NCBI GenBank assembly: GCA_022036555.1
Contig: CM039139.1
Location: 4,724,038-4,788,037 of the forward strand
From: Microstegium vimineum
Taxonomy: Eukaryota > Streptophyta > Magnoliopsida > Poales > Poaceae
Direction of reading: 5' to 3'
Length of the DNA: 64,000 nt
Shown here: positions 21,760 to 33,532 of the stretch, one piece after another
How the letters are laid out: the number at the start of each line of letters is the position of its first letter
How positions within the stretch are numbered: position 1 is the stretch's first letter
Program-made: the position numbers and the translations under genes
Notes under the pieces: generated by a model
What the model was told of the DNA's origin: nothing
The model's database searches: none
What the model saw: the letters and a program-made list of their open reading frames with translations, nothing else

Positions 21760-24700
21760 ATGGCGGAGGCTGTCGCGTCCGCGGGCAGGCTCGCCATGGA
21801 GCCCTCGACCGCCGTCTCGCCCGGCCAGGTGAGCCGAGCCCTAACCCGCGCCTCCTCGATCCGTTCCGCCGGGCGCTGGCCCGGAGATTGCTGCTCCTCC
21901 GCAGTGGGGGCACGCCTTGGGGAATTCCCGTGGTTTCGAAACCATTGGAGCGGGGTTGCTAAGATGAGTGGCTCGATTTGGGGGGCACGGGGAGCGGGCA
22001 GCGGGGGAATGGGATGGCTGGGTGTGGGTTCGTAGTTCGTGCGCGGCTGCGATGCTGAATCGCGCGCTGGGTTATGAGCTGATCGCGGAGAAGCTCTGGA
22101 GATGCGACGCGTCTGGAGTTTCTCGCGCGGATTGGGCGATTGGATCATATGCTGCGGGCTTGACACAGTAGTTGCCAAATTTGAGGGGTGCTGTGAGCGT
22201 TGAATGTTGTTGGTTGGGTGCACGTGTCCCGTTGGTCGGTTGGTGCAACTTACTGCCAGTGCAACTGTTAAGTTCGCATATGCTAAGGTCTGGTTTGGAA
22301 ACACTAGTATCCACCTCAATCCATGTGTGTTGGAGACTTGGAGTGGATTGTGGTGGAACTTAGTTTAATTTTTATTCTAATCCACTTTGATGGATTGAGG
22401 TGGATACGTGTGCATCCAAACAAATTATATGGATTGGCTTGTTTCTGGCTAGTTTCTTTTTTCTTGTGTTGTTGTCTTGTGGTGGATCAAGTAGGGATGG
22501 TCAGGTTGATGTCAGTTTTGCTGTTATTGCACCAAATATAGGGTGGCGGTTCATCTCAGCCGTGCTGCTAAAAAATTGGTATATTCTGGGTTTTAGGGTT
22601 TAAGTTGGAGAATTTGCATCATGCTTCTGTATGTAGTTTGTGGATCTGGAGATCTTGGACCTTAAGGCTGCCATTAATTTCTAGCAATATGATGTTTATT
22701 TTATTTGGGACCACCATCTCTGGAACTAAGTGATTTTTGTTTTGCTTTCCGTGCAGGTTTCTGCTATTCTGGGCTTTCTATGGGTTTTCGCAGCATGGGC
22801 ATATGCTGAGGTTCTCTTCCATAGGAAGAACACTTCCTCTATCAAAACGTAAGTAAATGTTAGTTTGATCCTGAGAATCTGCCATTTTTTTAGAGATTGT
22901 AAGTGTTATAATGGTACTCCCTCCTGTCAGTATAACTTGTTTATTACAAGTTTATAACCAAACACAACTGACTATAAACTAATTCGGCTTTCTGAAACAA
23001 TAAGTATTATTGACTGAAGGTAGTATATATATTATTTCTAATGTTTTCTTTGAGAAAAAGAAACTGCTTGTGTTAAAAGAACCTTATCTCTAGATTCCCT
23101 ACTCTTTATTTTGTAAATCCTGGGATGCCTATAGCAATGCACTCTTACATGTTGCTTTGACTGAGACTGCAGTATATATAGTAACATCACACTGACCATT
23201 ATAACTATAGGAGTCGGCCCTGTTTGGATTGGAGGGACTAGTGACTAGTGACTTATATGTAGTAGTCCCAAATAGCAGCCCCTTGAGATTTCTATGTAGT
23301 AGTCACTACTAGTCCCTCTAGTAGTCCAAGTGTTTGGTAAAATTGGGACTAATTGGGACTAATTAGTAGTCACTAGTCACTAGTCCCTCCAATCCAAACA
23401 GGGCCTTATTTGAGTTTCTGCCTCTTTATCTTTGTCAGTAGACATTCAGATGTCAATCTAGCAGTAATGGATACCAGTTCAGTCAAATCAGAAGACCAGA
23501 CAATGTTGTTGGAGGAGGGGGGGCAAGCAATGGCTGCAAAGCTAGCTTATACTTCCTTCACATCACAAATGCTCAGGTACTCTTTAAACTATGAATTTAC
23601 AGTTTCTCAATATCAGAGTTCGAAGGCATTGAGTCTCTGACCAAAAATAAAAGTTGGGTTCAACAGACTTATCTTCATGGACCAGATGCTTCTTCAGGAG
23701 AATCGTTTAACACTGAGGGCAATGTAAGCTACAGTTGCTCCTCCAATCATTCATGCTTCCTAGTTGCACTATTCGGCTAACTGGGTTGCAATGGTGTTTT
23801 CAGATCTGAGTTTGGAGGGTATCTACTTTATTTTTACATATGTGATCGTACAAACTTGCTCGGAGAGTCTGCCAAGGTACTGTTGAGCTGATATAGTTAC
23901 ACTACACAATCTGGCCATATGCCTAAGTGACATATTTATAAAATTGCATTTCTTAGAACCTTTCAAATTTTCTGAATTGTTCAAAACAATGAAAAATATC
24001 CCAGTACATTCTTCATGTTCATGTGCCATTATATATAGTGTAATGCTTTAGTCCACTAAGGTTTTTATTGTATGCTTCATCTGCAGAATTACAGCCGAGA
24101 CCTGTTCCTTTTCCTCTACTTTCTTCTCATCATCGTTGCAGCTATGACTTCCTTTAAGGTCCATCAGGACAAGTCAGCACTCACAGGAAAATCTATACTG
24201 TACTTGAATAGGCATCAAACCGAAGAATGGAAGGGTTGGATGCAGGTACTTGTCATACTTTTATCTTCCTTCTGCAGTGTTTCCTGGGTCTCAGAAACAA
24301 TTGTAATTGCCCATAAACATGGTTGGGTGAGTAGCTATGGTTCATGTATGAGCATTAGTACATCAGAATTCTAGAAGTATGATGTATGCAGTTATAAAGC
24401 ATCTACTCTCATCTGGCACAGCTACCATAGCAGCATGTATGATTTACCACGCTCTTGATGGTTCATTCATGGTTATGGACCTGTGTTGAGTTGCAAATAA
24501 GCTAATTTGGTCATTAGCACCAATTAATTGTGAAACATCGGGTTTTGACCTGTCCTATCACCAAAGCTTTGACATGCTAACTTTTACACCAAACTGCCAT
24601 GTGCTAATTCATTTCTCTGCCCTAAGTTTCATGTAATTTTGATTTGCTCGAGATTTTCCTTTTATGGACTGTATGATACTGGGTTCAACTTCTGTCCTGC

Positions 24701-26571
24701 CACTAGCAGCCTGCAACAGTCTTCAGCATTACTTTATCTAATTTCCAGGTGCTATTCTTGATGTACCATTACTTCAATGCTAAAGAAATCTACAATGCAA
24801 TCCGTGTGTTCATTGCTGCATATGTCTGGATGACTGGATTTGGCAATTTTTCTTATTATTATGTGAGGAAGGATTTCAGTGTTGGAAGATTTGCTCAGGT
24901 GCATCTTTACACCCCCACTGTTCCTGATTCTTTACATTAGAGTTTTCCTAACTTGGTTGTGTCTTCAACAGATGATGTGGCGCCTCAATTTCTTTGTATA
25001 TTCTGCTGCATTGTCCTGAACAATGACTATACACTCTATTATATTTGTCCTATGCACACCCTTTTCACCCTCATGGTTTATGGTGCTCTTGGAATTCTAA
25101 ACAAATATAATGAGATTAGATCAGCGATGGCTATGAAATTTGTTGCTTGCTTTTTGGTAGTTGTACTGGTTTGGGAAGTTCCAGGTGTCTTTGACATAGT
25201 ATGGAGCCCATTCACATTTATTCTAGGTAAGTTTCCTTCCCAAACCTTTTGTGCTATGGATATCCTTTGCATTTTCCTTCCAAAAGATGGCCACTGCTAT
25301 TTTCCTTTGTATGCAGGCTATACCGATCCTTCTAAACCAGATCTCCCCCGGTTGCATGAATGGCAATTCCGATCTGGACTGGATCGCTACATTTGGATTA
25401 TTGGGATGATATATGCATATTACCATCCAACTGTATGTTTTCAGCCATATGTTTTATACTTTTATATTGTAGCTGTGCTGTTTCTTTATATTCAGAGACA
25501 GCTTAGAATTGTCTAGAAGAGAGCAAAAGAAAGTTGTATTTTGGCATTGATGAAATATCCTGTCTCAGGTTGAGAAGTGGATGGAAAAGCTGGAAGAAAC
25601 TGAAATGAGAACCAAACTCTATATTAAGGCCTCAATAGTTACAGTGTCATTGACGGTAATTATGTAACACCTGACGATTTTTCAAACACCTTACTTTCGA
25701 TTACACATGCTGTGTGTTGATCGCAGGCTGGTTATTTGTGGTATGAATACATTTATAAGCTGGATAAGATTAGTTACAACAAGCTGCATCCATATACATC
25801 CTGGATCCCATAACGTATGTACCTTACCCTTTTTAATACATTTTTTGGGGTCTGTAAGTGTGTGAAATCTGATTTGCTGCATGGTTGCGTGTGTACTCAA
25901 AAGTGTCTACATATGCCTGCGCAACTTCACTCAAGAATTCAGGAGCTTCTCCCTCACACTATTTGCGTAAGTTTTGGTTTTGTGTAATGTGCTGTACCTT
26001 TTATCTTTAACCTTTGTGTCATGTTGTGCGAATATGTGACTCCTGTATTTGTTCATTTGGCTGTTCCAGCTGGCTTGGAAAGATTACACTAGAGACATAC
26101 ATATCTCAGTTCCATATATGGCTCAGGTAACCATTTGCTGTTTCTCTTTGTAGATCGTCCTTACATTTGCACCAATGAAAAAAAAATCCACATTGTCAAC
26201 GATTGATGTTGTCTCATTTGCTTTTGTAACTCCTGCAGATCAAGTGTGCCCAATGGCCAACCAAAATGGCTATTGTCAATAATCCCAAATTATCCACTGC
26301 TCAATTTCATGCTCACTACTGCTATATATGTTGCGGTATGTAGATCTCCCCTATGTAAGATACCGAAGACCATAGTCTGCAGCAACTTACACGTTGTCAT
26401 GTATTACCACTGCAGGTTTCCCATAGGCTCTTCGAATTGACTAATACCTTGAAGGTGGTATTTGTTCCAAATCGTGACAACAAGCGCCTCTCATACAATT
26501 TTGTGGCAGGAACTGCCATTTCGGCTGCACTGTACTTTGTATCATTTGTTCTAATCGGCATTGCAGGATAG
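21760..26571 (+). CDS. RWA: REDUCED WALL ACETYLATION protein (CAS1-domain acyl carrier)
   Basis: Fifteen exons: 21760-21828, 22757-22848, 23439-23576, 23667-23723, 23804-23876, 24087-24245, 24749-24898, 24972-25226, 25317-25432, 25569-25655, 25727-25814, 25904-25966, 26070-26126, 26239-26335, 26416-26571; 552 codons once two missing bases are allowed. RWA proteins are multi-spanning Golgi membrane proteins that supply acetyl groups for xylan, mannan and pectin O-acetylation. Diagnostic text includes LFLYFLLIIVAAMTSF, LNRHQTEEWKGWMQ, YYICPMHTLFTLMVYG, FRSGLDRYIWIIGM and LGKITLETYISQFHIWL. All introns are GT-AG. Exon 8 lacks one base between about 24985 and 24995 (after MMWRLNF), giving a TGA at 25017; exon 11 lacks one base near 25807-25810, turning the conserved WIPIT into WIP-stop. 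Everything else matches the family, so a real null allele and an assembly error are both possible. Three MITE-like insertions lie in introns 1 and 2. Confidence 0.9.
22289..22425. mobile_element. small MITE-like foldback in RWA intron 1
   Basis: The left arm, GTATCCACCTCAATCCAT, is inverted in the right arm as ATGGATTGAGGTGGATAC, with CTGGTTTGG and CCAAACAAA further out. The element is about 137 bp with a short AT-rich loop. Target duplication is unclear. Confidence 0.6.
22917..23023. mobile_element. Stowaway-like MITE in RWA intron 2, degenerate
   Basis: The left end CTCCCTCCTGTCAGTATAAC and right end AATAAGTATTATTGACTGAAGG are imperfect inverses, and TA flanks both ends as in Tc1/mariner Stowaway elements. 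The outermost bases have diverged on the right. Confidence 0.6.
23216..23405. mobile_element. hAT-like MITE in RWA intron 2, 190 bp
   Basis: The inverted ends are about 37 bp and nearly perfect: GGCCCTGTTTGGATTGGAGG at the left, CCTCCAATCCAAACAGGGCC at the right. The internal text is rich in GACTAGT/ACTAGTC steps. CCCTGTTTGG-type ends suggest hAT, but no 8-bp duplication was found. It lies about 33 bp before the exon 3 acceptor of RWA. Confidence 0.8.
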
Positions 26572-27352
26572 TAGGAAGTCTAGTGCCTTTTTTCTTTTGT
26601 TCAATTAGATAGAACGACAAAGCCTGATCGACAGAGCAAATTTAAGGTGACACTGCACGGACTGGTAAGGAATCTGCTATTTCAGTTACTGGAGTCAGGT
26701 TTTATCTGAGTTCCATGGTGAAGTGAAGAAAAGAATTGATGTGCAAGGCAGAAGATCTCGAAGAGTGTAACATATGATATGAGTGAACCCCAATCCCAAG
26801 AGGGGAAATGATAAAATATATATATGTATGTATCCCTGTGTAGGCGTTGGAACGCATACCCACTTACCGAGTGATCACGTCGGCTGTGAAAATCAGATTT
26901 TGTTCCTTGTTTTGTTTAAAAGCTTGAAATAGGCAGAATGGTTCCTTTCTTTTTTTTAAAAAAAAAAAGCGTGAAATAGTCAGAATGGTCTCATGTTTTC
27001 CCTCCGGTTACCATCCTGTAATGGCTTCTTGCTTTGAATTCATATGCATATTCCTGAGACTCTGAAAGGCTTCCTTATCCTTAAAAGCATTTTCATGCTA
27101 TTTTAACTTGTGAACATAGAAGCATTATACTATGTCCCAAAATAACTGATGTTTTAGATTTATTCTAAATCAGCCAAAATTATTTTGACTAAATTTATTT
27201 AAAAACATCAATGACATCAACCAAATAGGTAGAAAAGGTAGAATGACTTACAATTTGAATGAGCAGAGTATTTTTATTTAGCTTAAAATGGTTTGGCGTC
27301 GATAAAAGCAAAAACATCAGATGTTTAGAAATAAGCCGTGTTGATCAACTTA
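26572..27352. other. RWA 3' UTR and downstream flank
   Basis: The 3' UTR probably runs to about 26900-27000. A short duplication (TTGAAATAGGCAGAATGGT and GTGAAATAGTCAGAATGGT, about 54 bp apart) lies around 26922-26988. Near 27131-27230 there is one end of a Stowaway-like sequence (TATGTCCCAAAATAACTGAT), without a clear partner. Confidence 0.45.
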
Positions 27353-27670
27353 GAGCATCTCTAACGGTTTGTATTTTTTGTTTGGCAAAATTAGGAATTT
27401 GTCAAGTCTCAAATGAATATGGCAAAGATAAAAAAAGTCAATCTCCAACGGTTTTCCATTATTCACTTGACAAAAGTAAAAATTGTACGCAGAGAGTAGC
27501 GCACGGGGTGATTGCCAAGTGAATTGTGGTTTGGCATATATATCAAATATCACCTGGTGTTTGTCAAGTTAACAAAAATACCAAACTCATTTGTCAAACC
27601 GTTGGATATAAGATTTTTAGACTTTTTTGTAAAAAATAAGAATGACAAGCCCATTTGCAAAACCGTCTCA
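27353..27670. mobile_element. degraded Tourist-like MITE, relative of 8589-8931
   Basis: It starts GAGCATCTCTAACGG after TTA and shares inner blocks with the element at 8589 (AAATGAATATGGCAAAGATA, CAATCTCCAACGGTTT, GGCATATAT, CATTTGCAAAACCGT). The right terminus has decayed, so the end is approximate. Confidence 0.65.
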
Positions 27671-27682
27671 GCACCAGACTGA

Positions 27683-27895
27683 GAGCACGTTTGGTTCTCC
27701 GCAACACCACGCCACAGCAAAGTTAAGAAGGCCACACCAACTGACATAGTTGTTTGAATTGCAAATAAAATTAGACAAACCACGAGCTTTTGTATTGATC
27801 CACAGGAGCAAATCTCGCCGTTTTTGTCACATGGCACCGCAGGTGTGGCAACACCAGTGCTCATGGCGAGTTCTAGCGGGGAACCAAACATGTCC
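27683..27895. mobile_element. MITE-like element with CATGTTTGGTTCCCCGC ends
   Basis: The left GCACGTTTGGTTCTCCGC is inverted in the right GCGGGGAACCAAACATGTCC over about 18 bp. The inner part has its own CCACACC/GGTGTGG pairing. It lies immediately beside the degraded Tourist copy. Superfamily and target duplication are unresolved. Confidence 0.6.
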
Positions 27896-28409
27896 AAAGT
27901 GTCATTTTGGCAAGTGCTACATTGTATGCACTATAAAAGTTCCGATTTTAATACACCAGTTATATCACCTTATCCTTGGCGTATAAAACAGAAACTTATT
28001 CAGTGCCAACCTCGTTCAACCCTTCCAACTGAATCAAAAGTAGGCATAACAGGCATACATAACCCCAGCTAAGCTAATAAACCAAAATCAGTGGATTTTC
28101 ATTCCAAAGGATAACCTGTTAACCAAATACAAACACAAAATATAAATGTCTGATGCATACAAAAATAAGGACTGGCGCACAATTAATCAGCATCACAACT
28201 AATTGAGCTGCTAAAGGATTTCTCGAGGCTGTCTACATAATGATTATGCTGATGAAACATAATAGGCAATACGGTGTAGAAGACATCATGCTGACACCTT
28301 TTGCCTGTGACAAATGGGACAGGTATCTGTGATAACCAAAGCTCGTATAAGGGCTCTGGATAGACCTGTGGTGGAGTTACGAAGCACCAGATTTGCGCAA
28401 GTATCAACT

Positions 28410-31400
28410 TCAGCCTCTATTTGCAGCTCTTTCCCTCTCCAGCTTGTTATACAGCCTCTCAAGAACACGCTTGGCCTCACATGATGGGAAATTGCTCAGA
28501 TCATAGTAATGTGGTGCAATATCGATTAGCCTGCACATAAGTCACACAGAAAACATCAACATATCCATCTTCAAATGGTAAAACTAAACAAGTGATCAGC
28601 TTTGCTCAGGTAGTAGCAACTGACCATTCCCCACGGATATCAGTGACTGTGCGGATAAAATTCCTGGTGGTCAAGACGTATTCATTGTAGATGACCCACT
28701 CTGGCTTATGGTCCATACAATTGGAGGGATGAAGATGGACGACCTAGTAAGGAAGGTTTACAAGACTTCAATACCACACCCTAAGCAAGAAAACTTGAGA
28801 TTATTTGAACATGGAAAATAGAAACCTGGTTGTCTTTTACAGTCAGGTAATGTCCAGTTCGTTCCAAGTGAGCGACCTGCATGAAATACCCTGAAAGCAT
28901 GGCTTTCCTGATGTTGACATAGTACTCACGGCTATTGAAATCAGCGCTGCACATCTTGAGGTTGAATCTAGTCATGATGCGAACAAGCTGTTGTCTGACA
29001 TTGTCTGCAGACTTAAGTGCTCTGGAATTGACAAAGTTCTCGTAACACCACTGGGGATCTTCATCTGCATTGCCAATAAAACAACTGTTAGGAAGGTAAA
29101 AAGTGGATGCAACTGAGTCAATCCAAAGCCTCCATTGAAATTAGTGGTTCACTTTAACATTCAACAGGTGGTTCATCGAGGATGGGTCCATAAGCCCAAC
29201 CCATAGCCACATGCATCCTTAATTGAATGAGGCTTATGTACTTACTGTTTTGCTTGTATGCATGGTATACATTCAGAAGCGTAAGATGGTCCCCATCAAT
29301 ATGGCCAAATCGAGCCTTCGCCTCATCAGCAGCCTTTTGAGCCTCCCTAGGCCGGAGGAAGCAATTGGGTACTAGAGAAAGAATATGGTAATAACAGACG
29401 AAGTCCATGGTGGTCAGCAGATGCAAAGAGGCGAGACGATACCATTTGCTTTGTCAGAATAACTCAACAAACAGCAATTATCTGCATCAGCCTAAACTGT
29501 ATGATCATTTCGACCAATAGCTCAAGAAGCCAGGTGAATGACAGTTGCTGATGACAGCCCATCAAAGAAATGCACAAGAAATTGATGCTAAACACATATG
29601 CAGTAGTATCCATGCAAGCTCACATGCTATAATAGAAACCTGGCACTTTGCTTGAACAGAACTGACAAGCAAAGTAGTCCAGGTAAACATATAGACAAGA
29701 TAATTTGTAGAAATGCAATTTGTTAACTTTTGGTGATAACTAACATACCTGACAGCATGGCAGATATTGATAAGATCTCATTCGAACAGTTGTACTTTGG
29801 ACTGATGACAAGCATCTTTGACATTTGTGGATCCAGGGGAAACTCACTCATCATCTGACCTAACTGTGTTAGATTACCTTCATCATCTAGTGCACCCAAA
29901 TAGTTCAAAACTTCTAAGGCCCTCATTAGAGTTTCTGGTGCTGGAGGATCCATAAAGTCAAAATGTACTAAATCATCAATTCCAAGTTTCTTCAAGGTAA
30001 GAACTGTATTTGCCAGGTTCGACCGAAGAATTTCTGGGTATGTCTGTGGTTGCAAATCCTCATTAAAACTCTTCTCTGTGTACAGCCTAAAGCACTTCCC
30101 AGGTTGCGTTCGTCCAGCACGACCAGCTCTCTGATGAGCACTTGCTTTAGAAATTGGTGACACCAAGAGGGATTCCACTCTTATCCTTGGGTTGTAAACT
30201 TTCTGTTTGGAAAACCCCGGGTCTATCACATAAACTATGCCATCTATAGTTAAGGATGTTTCAGCAATGTTGGTGGACACAACAATTTTCCTTCCAGCAG
30301 GACCTCCTTCCTTCAATGGGGCAGGAGCAGAATCAAAAATCTTCTGCTGCATGGCTGGTGGCAGTGTAGAGTATAAAGGAACAACTTTAACTGGGCCAAC
30401 CTGATCTCCCATATTATTTATTTCCTTATTGATTTTCCGGCATGCATCCTCAATCTCCTCTTCTCCAGTAAGGAATACAAGGATATCACCAGCAGTTTCA
30501 CAAGTATGTATTTGCACAACTGTCCTGATAGCAGCCTCTAGATAGTCCCTCTCTGGTTCTTGGGTATAAAATATCTCAACTGGATGAAGTCTCCCAGGTA
30601 CCTTCATCAAGGGTGCACTGCTGAAGTAACCCTGGAATTTCTCTGCTTCGAGGGTAGCACTCATAACAACAAGCTTCAAATCTGGTCTATTTTTCAGAAC
30701 CTCCTTCAGAAGCCCAAACAGAACATCTGTTGCCAAAGTCCTCTCATGAGCCTCATCAAGAACAATCACCTTGTACTTCTCTAAAAGTGGGTCTGCCATT
30801 GCTTCTCTCAGAAGCATACCATCTGTCAAATATCTGATAGGAAGCAATAGTGTTCAACACAAGACGATTAGATCAGAATACCTAAAAAGGAAAAGAAACA
30901 TACACTCCATATCAATCTGCCAACAGGATAGTGCATCTAATCATGTTCTTAAACGAAACATATAATGGCATAAAAAAGGCTTACTTGAGAACAGTTTTGT
31001 GGCTGCTGCAATCCTCAAACCGAATGCTGTAACCCACTTCTTCCCCAATAGTAACATCCATCTCCTCCGCCACACGCCTGGAGACCGACATTGCCGCGAC
31101 CCTCCGAGGCTGAGTGCAGGCAACCATGGAACGGTTACCCAAGCCTTCTGCCTCAAGAACAAATTGGGGGATCTGTTCAACATATCGCAAATCAATCATC
31201 ACAATTTAATTGAGCGAGAATGACATACAAGAATGATAGGTACAAATCAATCTATAGAGGAACTAATAAGATCATAACAAGCATAGTCTCTCCTTCATTA
31301 CACAAAAAAAAACTTGACCAATTTTCACTCCCATAACTTGTGATGTTAGCACCTAAAACATCTATCCCCAAACCTTGGCCATAAACAATAGACAGAATGA

Positions 31401-31786
31401 AGAAAACCAAATCATCCAGTAACCTAATCGGGGATCTGCTCAGCATGTAGCCCAAATAAACCATCAAGGCGTATGGGTATTGTAGCGTTTGGGGTACCTG
31501 AGTTGTCTTTCCGCTTCCCGTTTCGCCGACGAGGATGATGGTCTGGTTGTCGCGGAGGGAGCGGAGGAACTCCTCCTTCTGTTGCCACACGGGGAGCGTG
31601 CGGCGCTTCTCGAGGATCTCGAAGTACCGCGCGGTGTAGGGCCGCCCGTTCCACCGATTGACAGACGGGTTGCCCCTCGTCGCGGTGGGCGGCGCCGTTG
31701 GAGGCGGCGCGGCCCAGATTGGCGGAGACGGAGGTCTCGTCGACCACGTCGAAGAGGCTCACCTTCCGCTTCCGTTCCGTCCCCAT
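28410..31786 (-). CDS. PRP43: DEAH-box RNA helicase, Prp43/DHX15 type
   Basis: Seven exons (- strand): 31786-31498, 31172-30985, 30833-29749, 29371-29246, 29064-28826, 28743-28625 and 28530-28410, all GT-AG, about 721 residues. It is the plant DEAH2/DEAH3 type, which releases the intron-lariat spliceosome and works in ribosome maturation. Motifs in order: GETGSGKTTQ (Walker A, end of exon 1), TQPRRVAAMSVSRRVAEEM (Ia), DEAH (II), SAT (III), then FLTGEEEIEDACR, STNIAETSLTIDG (V) and QRAGRAGRTQPGKCFRLY (VI), followed by the winged-helix, ratchet and OB parts (CSNEILSISAMLS, FMQVAHLERTGHYLTVKDNQ). The start MGTERKRKVSLFDVVDE matches plant orthologues. Exon 1 has one base too many or two too few around 31690-31705: the conserved VNRWNGRPY text is in another frame than the start. 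Since the protein is normally essential, an assembly indel in a C run or a silenced homeolog are the likeliest explanations. Confidence 0.93.
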
Positions 31787-32071
31787 GGCGGCGGCGGAGG
31801 CAAGAGACGACGAGCGGTCCTTGGCGCAGTTCCCAGGGGAAGCGGGAGAGCAAGAGGAGGCGGGAGGAGGCAAACCCTAGCTTTGTTCTGGAGGGATCGT
31901 TCGATTTATATTTGGGAATTTTGCTCCACAGACAAATAGCAGGTCCGCGAGAGCGTGAGGCCGAGGGACCGAGAGATAGGAGTAGGACGGCGCGAAGGCG
32001 GGTTCTTGGAGCTATGAAAGCGGGTTCCCTCTGTTTTCCGATTGTGCCTTAGTCCTCAACTCCTCGTCATC

Positions 32072-32547
32072 GGACATGTTTGAATCTTTAGCACCATACT
32101 AAATTTTGGGTATGTTTGAATCCTAGTTTTAAATTTTAGCACTGTATTTTTAGCTCTACTTTTAGCACTAAAGATTCAAACAGGTGTCCTAAAAGTGGTA
32201 CATGTCTAATTTTTGTGCTAAAAACTTTAGCACCCAAATAGGTTAAACTGTGTTAAACACTCATTTTATATTGTAGTCATAAACTTTATACCATGGATTC
32301 AAACACTCTTGTGCTACACTTTATGTGCTAAAGTTTAGTTGCTAAAATTTAGCATGATACTAAAGATTCAAACAAGCCCATAAAATGAGTGTTTAGCACA
32401 GTTTAAAACATATTTCTTGTGCTAAAGTTTTTAGCACAAAAATTAGGCATGGGTCACTTTTAGGACACTTGTTTAAATCTTTAGTGCTAAAAAATAAGCT
32501 AAAAGTGTTGTGCTAATTTTTAGACCCTGGATTCAAACAGGCCCATA
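32072..32547. mobile_element. 476-bp foldback (palindromic) element
   Basis: The whole segment is a long imperfect inverted repeat. Outer ends are ATGTTTGAATC and GGATTCAAACAGG. Inner arms, such as TCCTAAAAGTGGTACATG and its mirror CATGGGTCACTTTTAGGA, and AAACACTCATTTTAT and ATAAAATGAGTGTTTAG, pair over some 85 bp each side. Repeated TTTAGCAC/GTGCTAAA words run through it. It sits about 290 bp upstream of the helicase ATG, in the probable promoter. hAT-like ends are possible; no duplication was confirmed. Confidence 0.7.
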
Positions 32548-32639
32548 GATAATAACAGACCTGAATTTGTCCGAATAATTAGGAAAATCTCAGACACGTA
32601 GAAGCGGGGTGCGCGTCCATCAAACAACGATAACCAGGC

Positions 32640-33532
32640 GCTAACAGGTCTGGCTGCCGACCTTCGCTCTTGTCGGAGTCACTGCAGGTGTCAACCCTAT
32701 AGAAAACCCTAGATCTTCTTCATCGATGAGTCGATCTTGTGGAGTTGTGGAAGTGAAACTCACAAATAAGAACGTTGGTGCATTGATGTATAAATCTATC
32801 ATGTGTTTATGTGATTTTGATCGGGGACGGGGATCCTTGCGGTTTCTCGGATCAGGACGGGAAAAAATCATAGGGAGGGGTATGAAGGTTTGTTCCCTGA
32901 TGGAGAATTGCATGTTCCTATCTGCGACCCCTCAGGGCAGCCCCAAAGCAAGTGGTTAGCGGTATATGCTTAACCTAAAAGCAACATGACATGTAGGCAA
33001 AGGACACATCACACTATTGATTTTACAACCCAAGCCAATACAGTTACAGGTCCTCCAACTTTTCGTTGGATGCTTTCTTTTCACTCTCCCTCTCAAACCT
33101 CTGGAAAAAGTGATCGTCTCCCTTTTCCCAATGCATTAGGATCGGGTACCTCAGGTTTGGGTAATGAGTATAGGGTATTTTATCCAGACTGATTACTGCC
33201 GAGCTGGACATTGGGCCAGTTGGTCACGGTGTTGGGTTGGAGAAGGCCTCATGAACCAGCCGTCTGAGTGCACTAGGCCTGCAGGCCGAGGGCGATCCCT
33301 CATAGTCATGATTCATGAACCACCTCACGGTGCCGGCCCACAGCCGTGAATGCGATGCGCCCCTCGTGGCAGAAAGAAAACCCGCGTCCCCACAATCAGA
33401 CGGAAGTAGCAGTAGAACACGTTACACCGCCATCACATCATCGCCCCCGTCAAGACCAAACAAAGTGTCAAAACTCAAAACCAAACAACACAACACATCG
33501 CATATATTTTTTTTCCACAACGTCACAAGAAG
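32640..33532. other. intergenic, unidentified
   Basis: This is mixed-composition DNA with no product recognised on either strand. Short open stretches exist but none has family-like text. It could be a decayed retroelement; nothing specific supports that. Confidence 0.35.

Noticed and set aside
24953..24999. Alternative acceptor that would avoid the RWA exon 8 frameshift
   Set aside because: The conserved MMWRLNF text directly after the CAG fixes the acceptor, and exon 7 ends on a codon boundary, so the lost base must lie within the exon.
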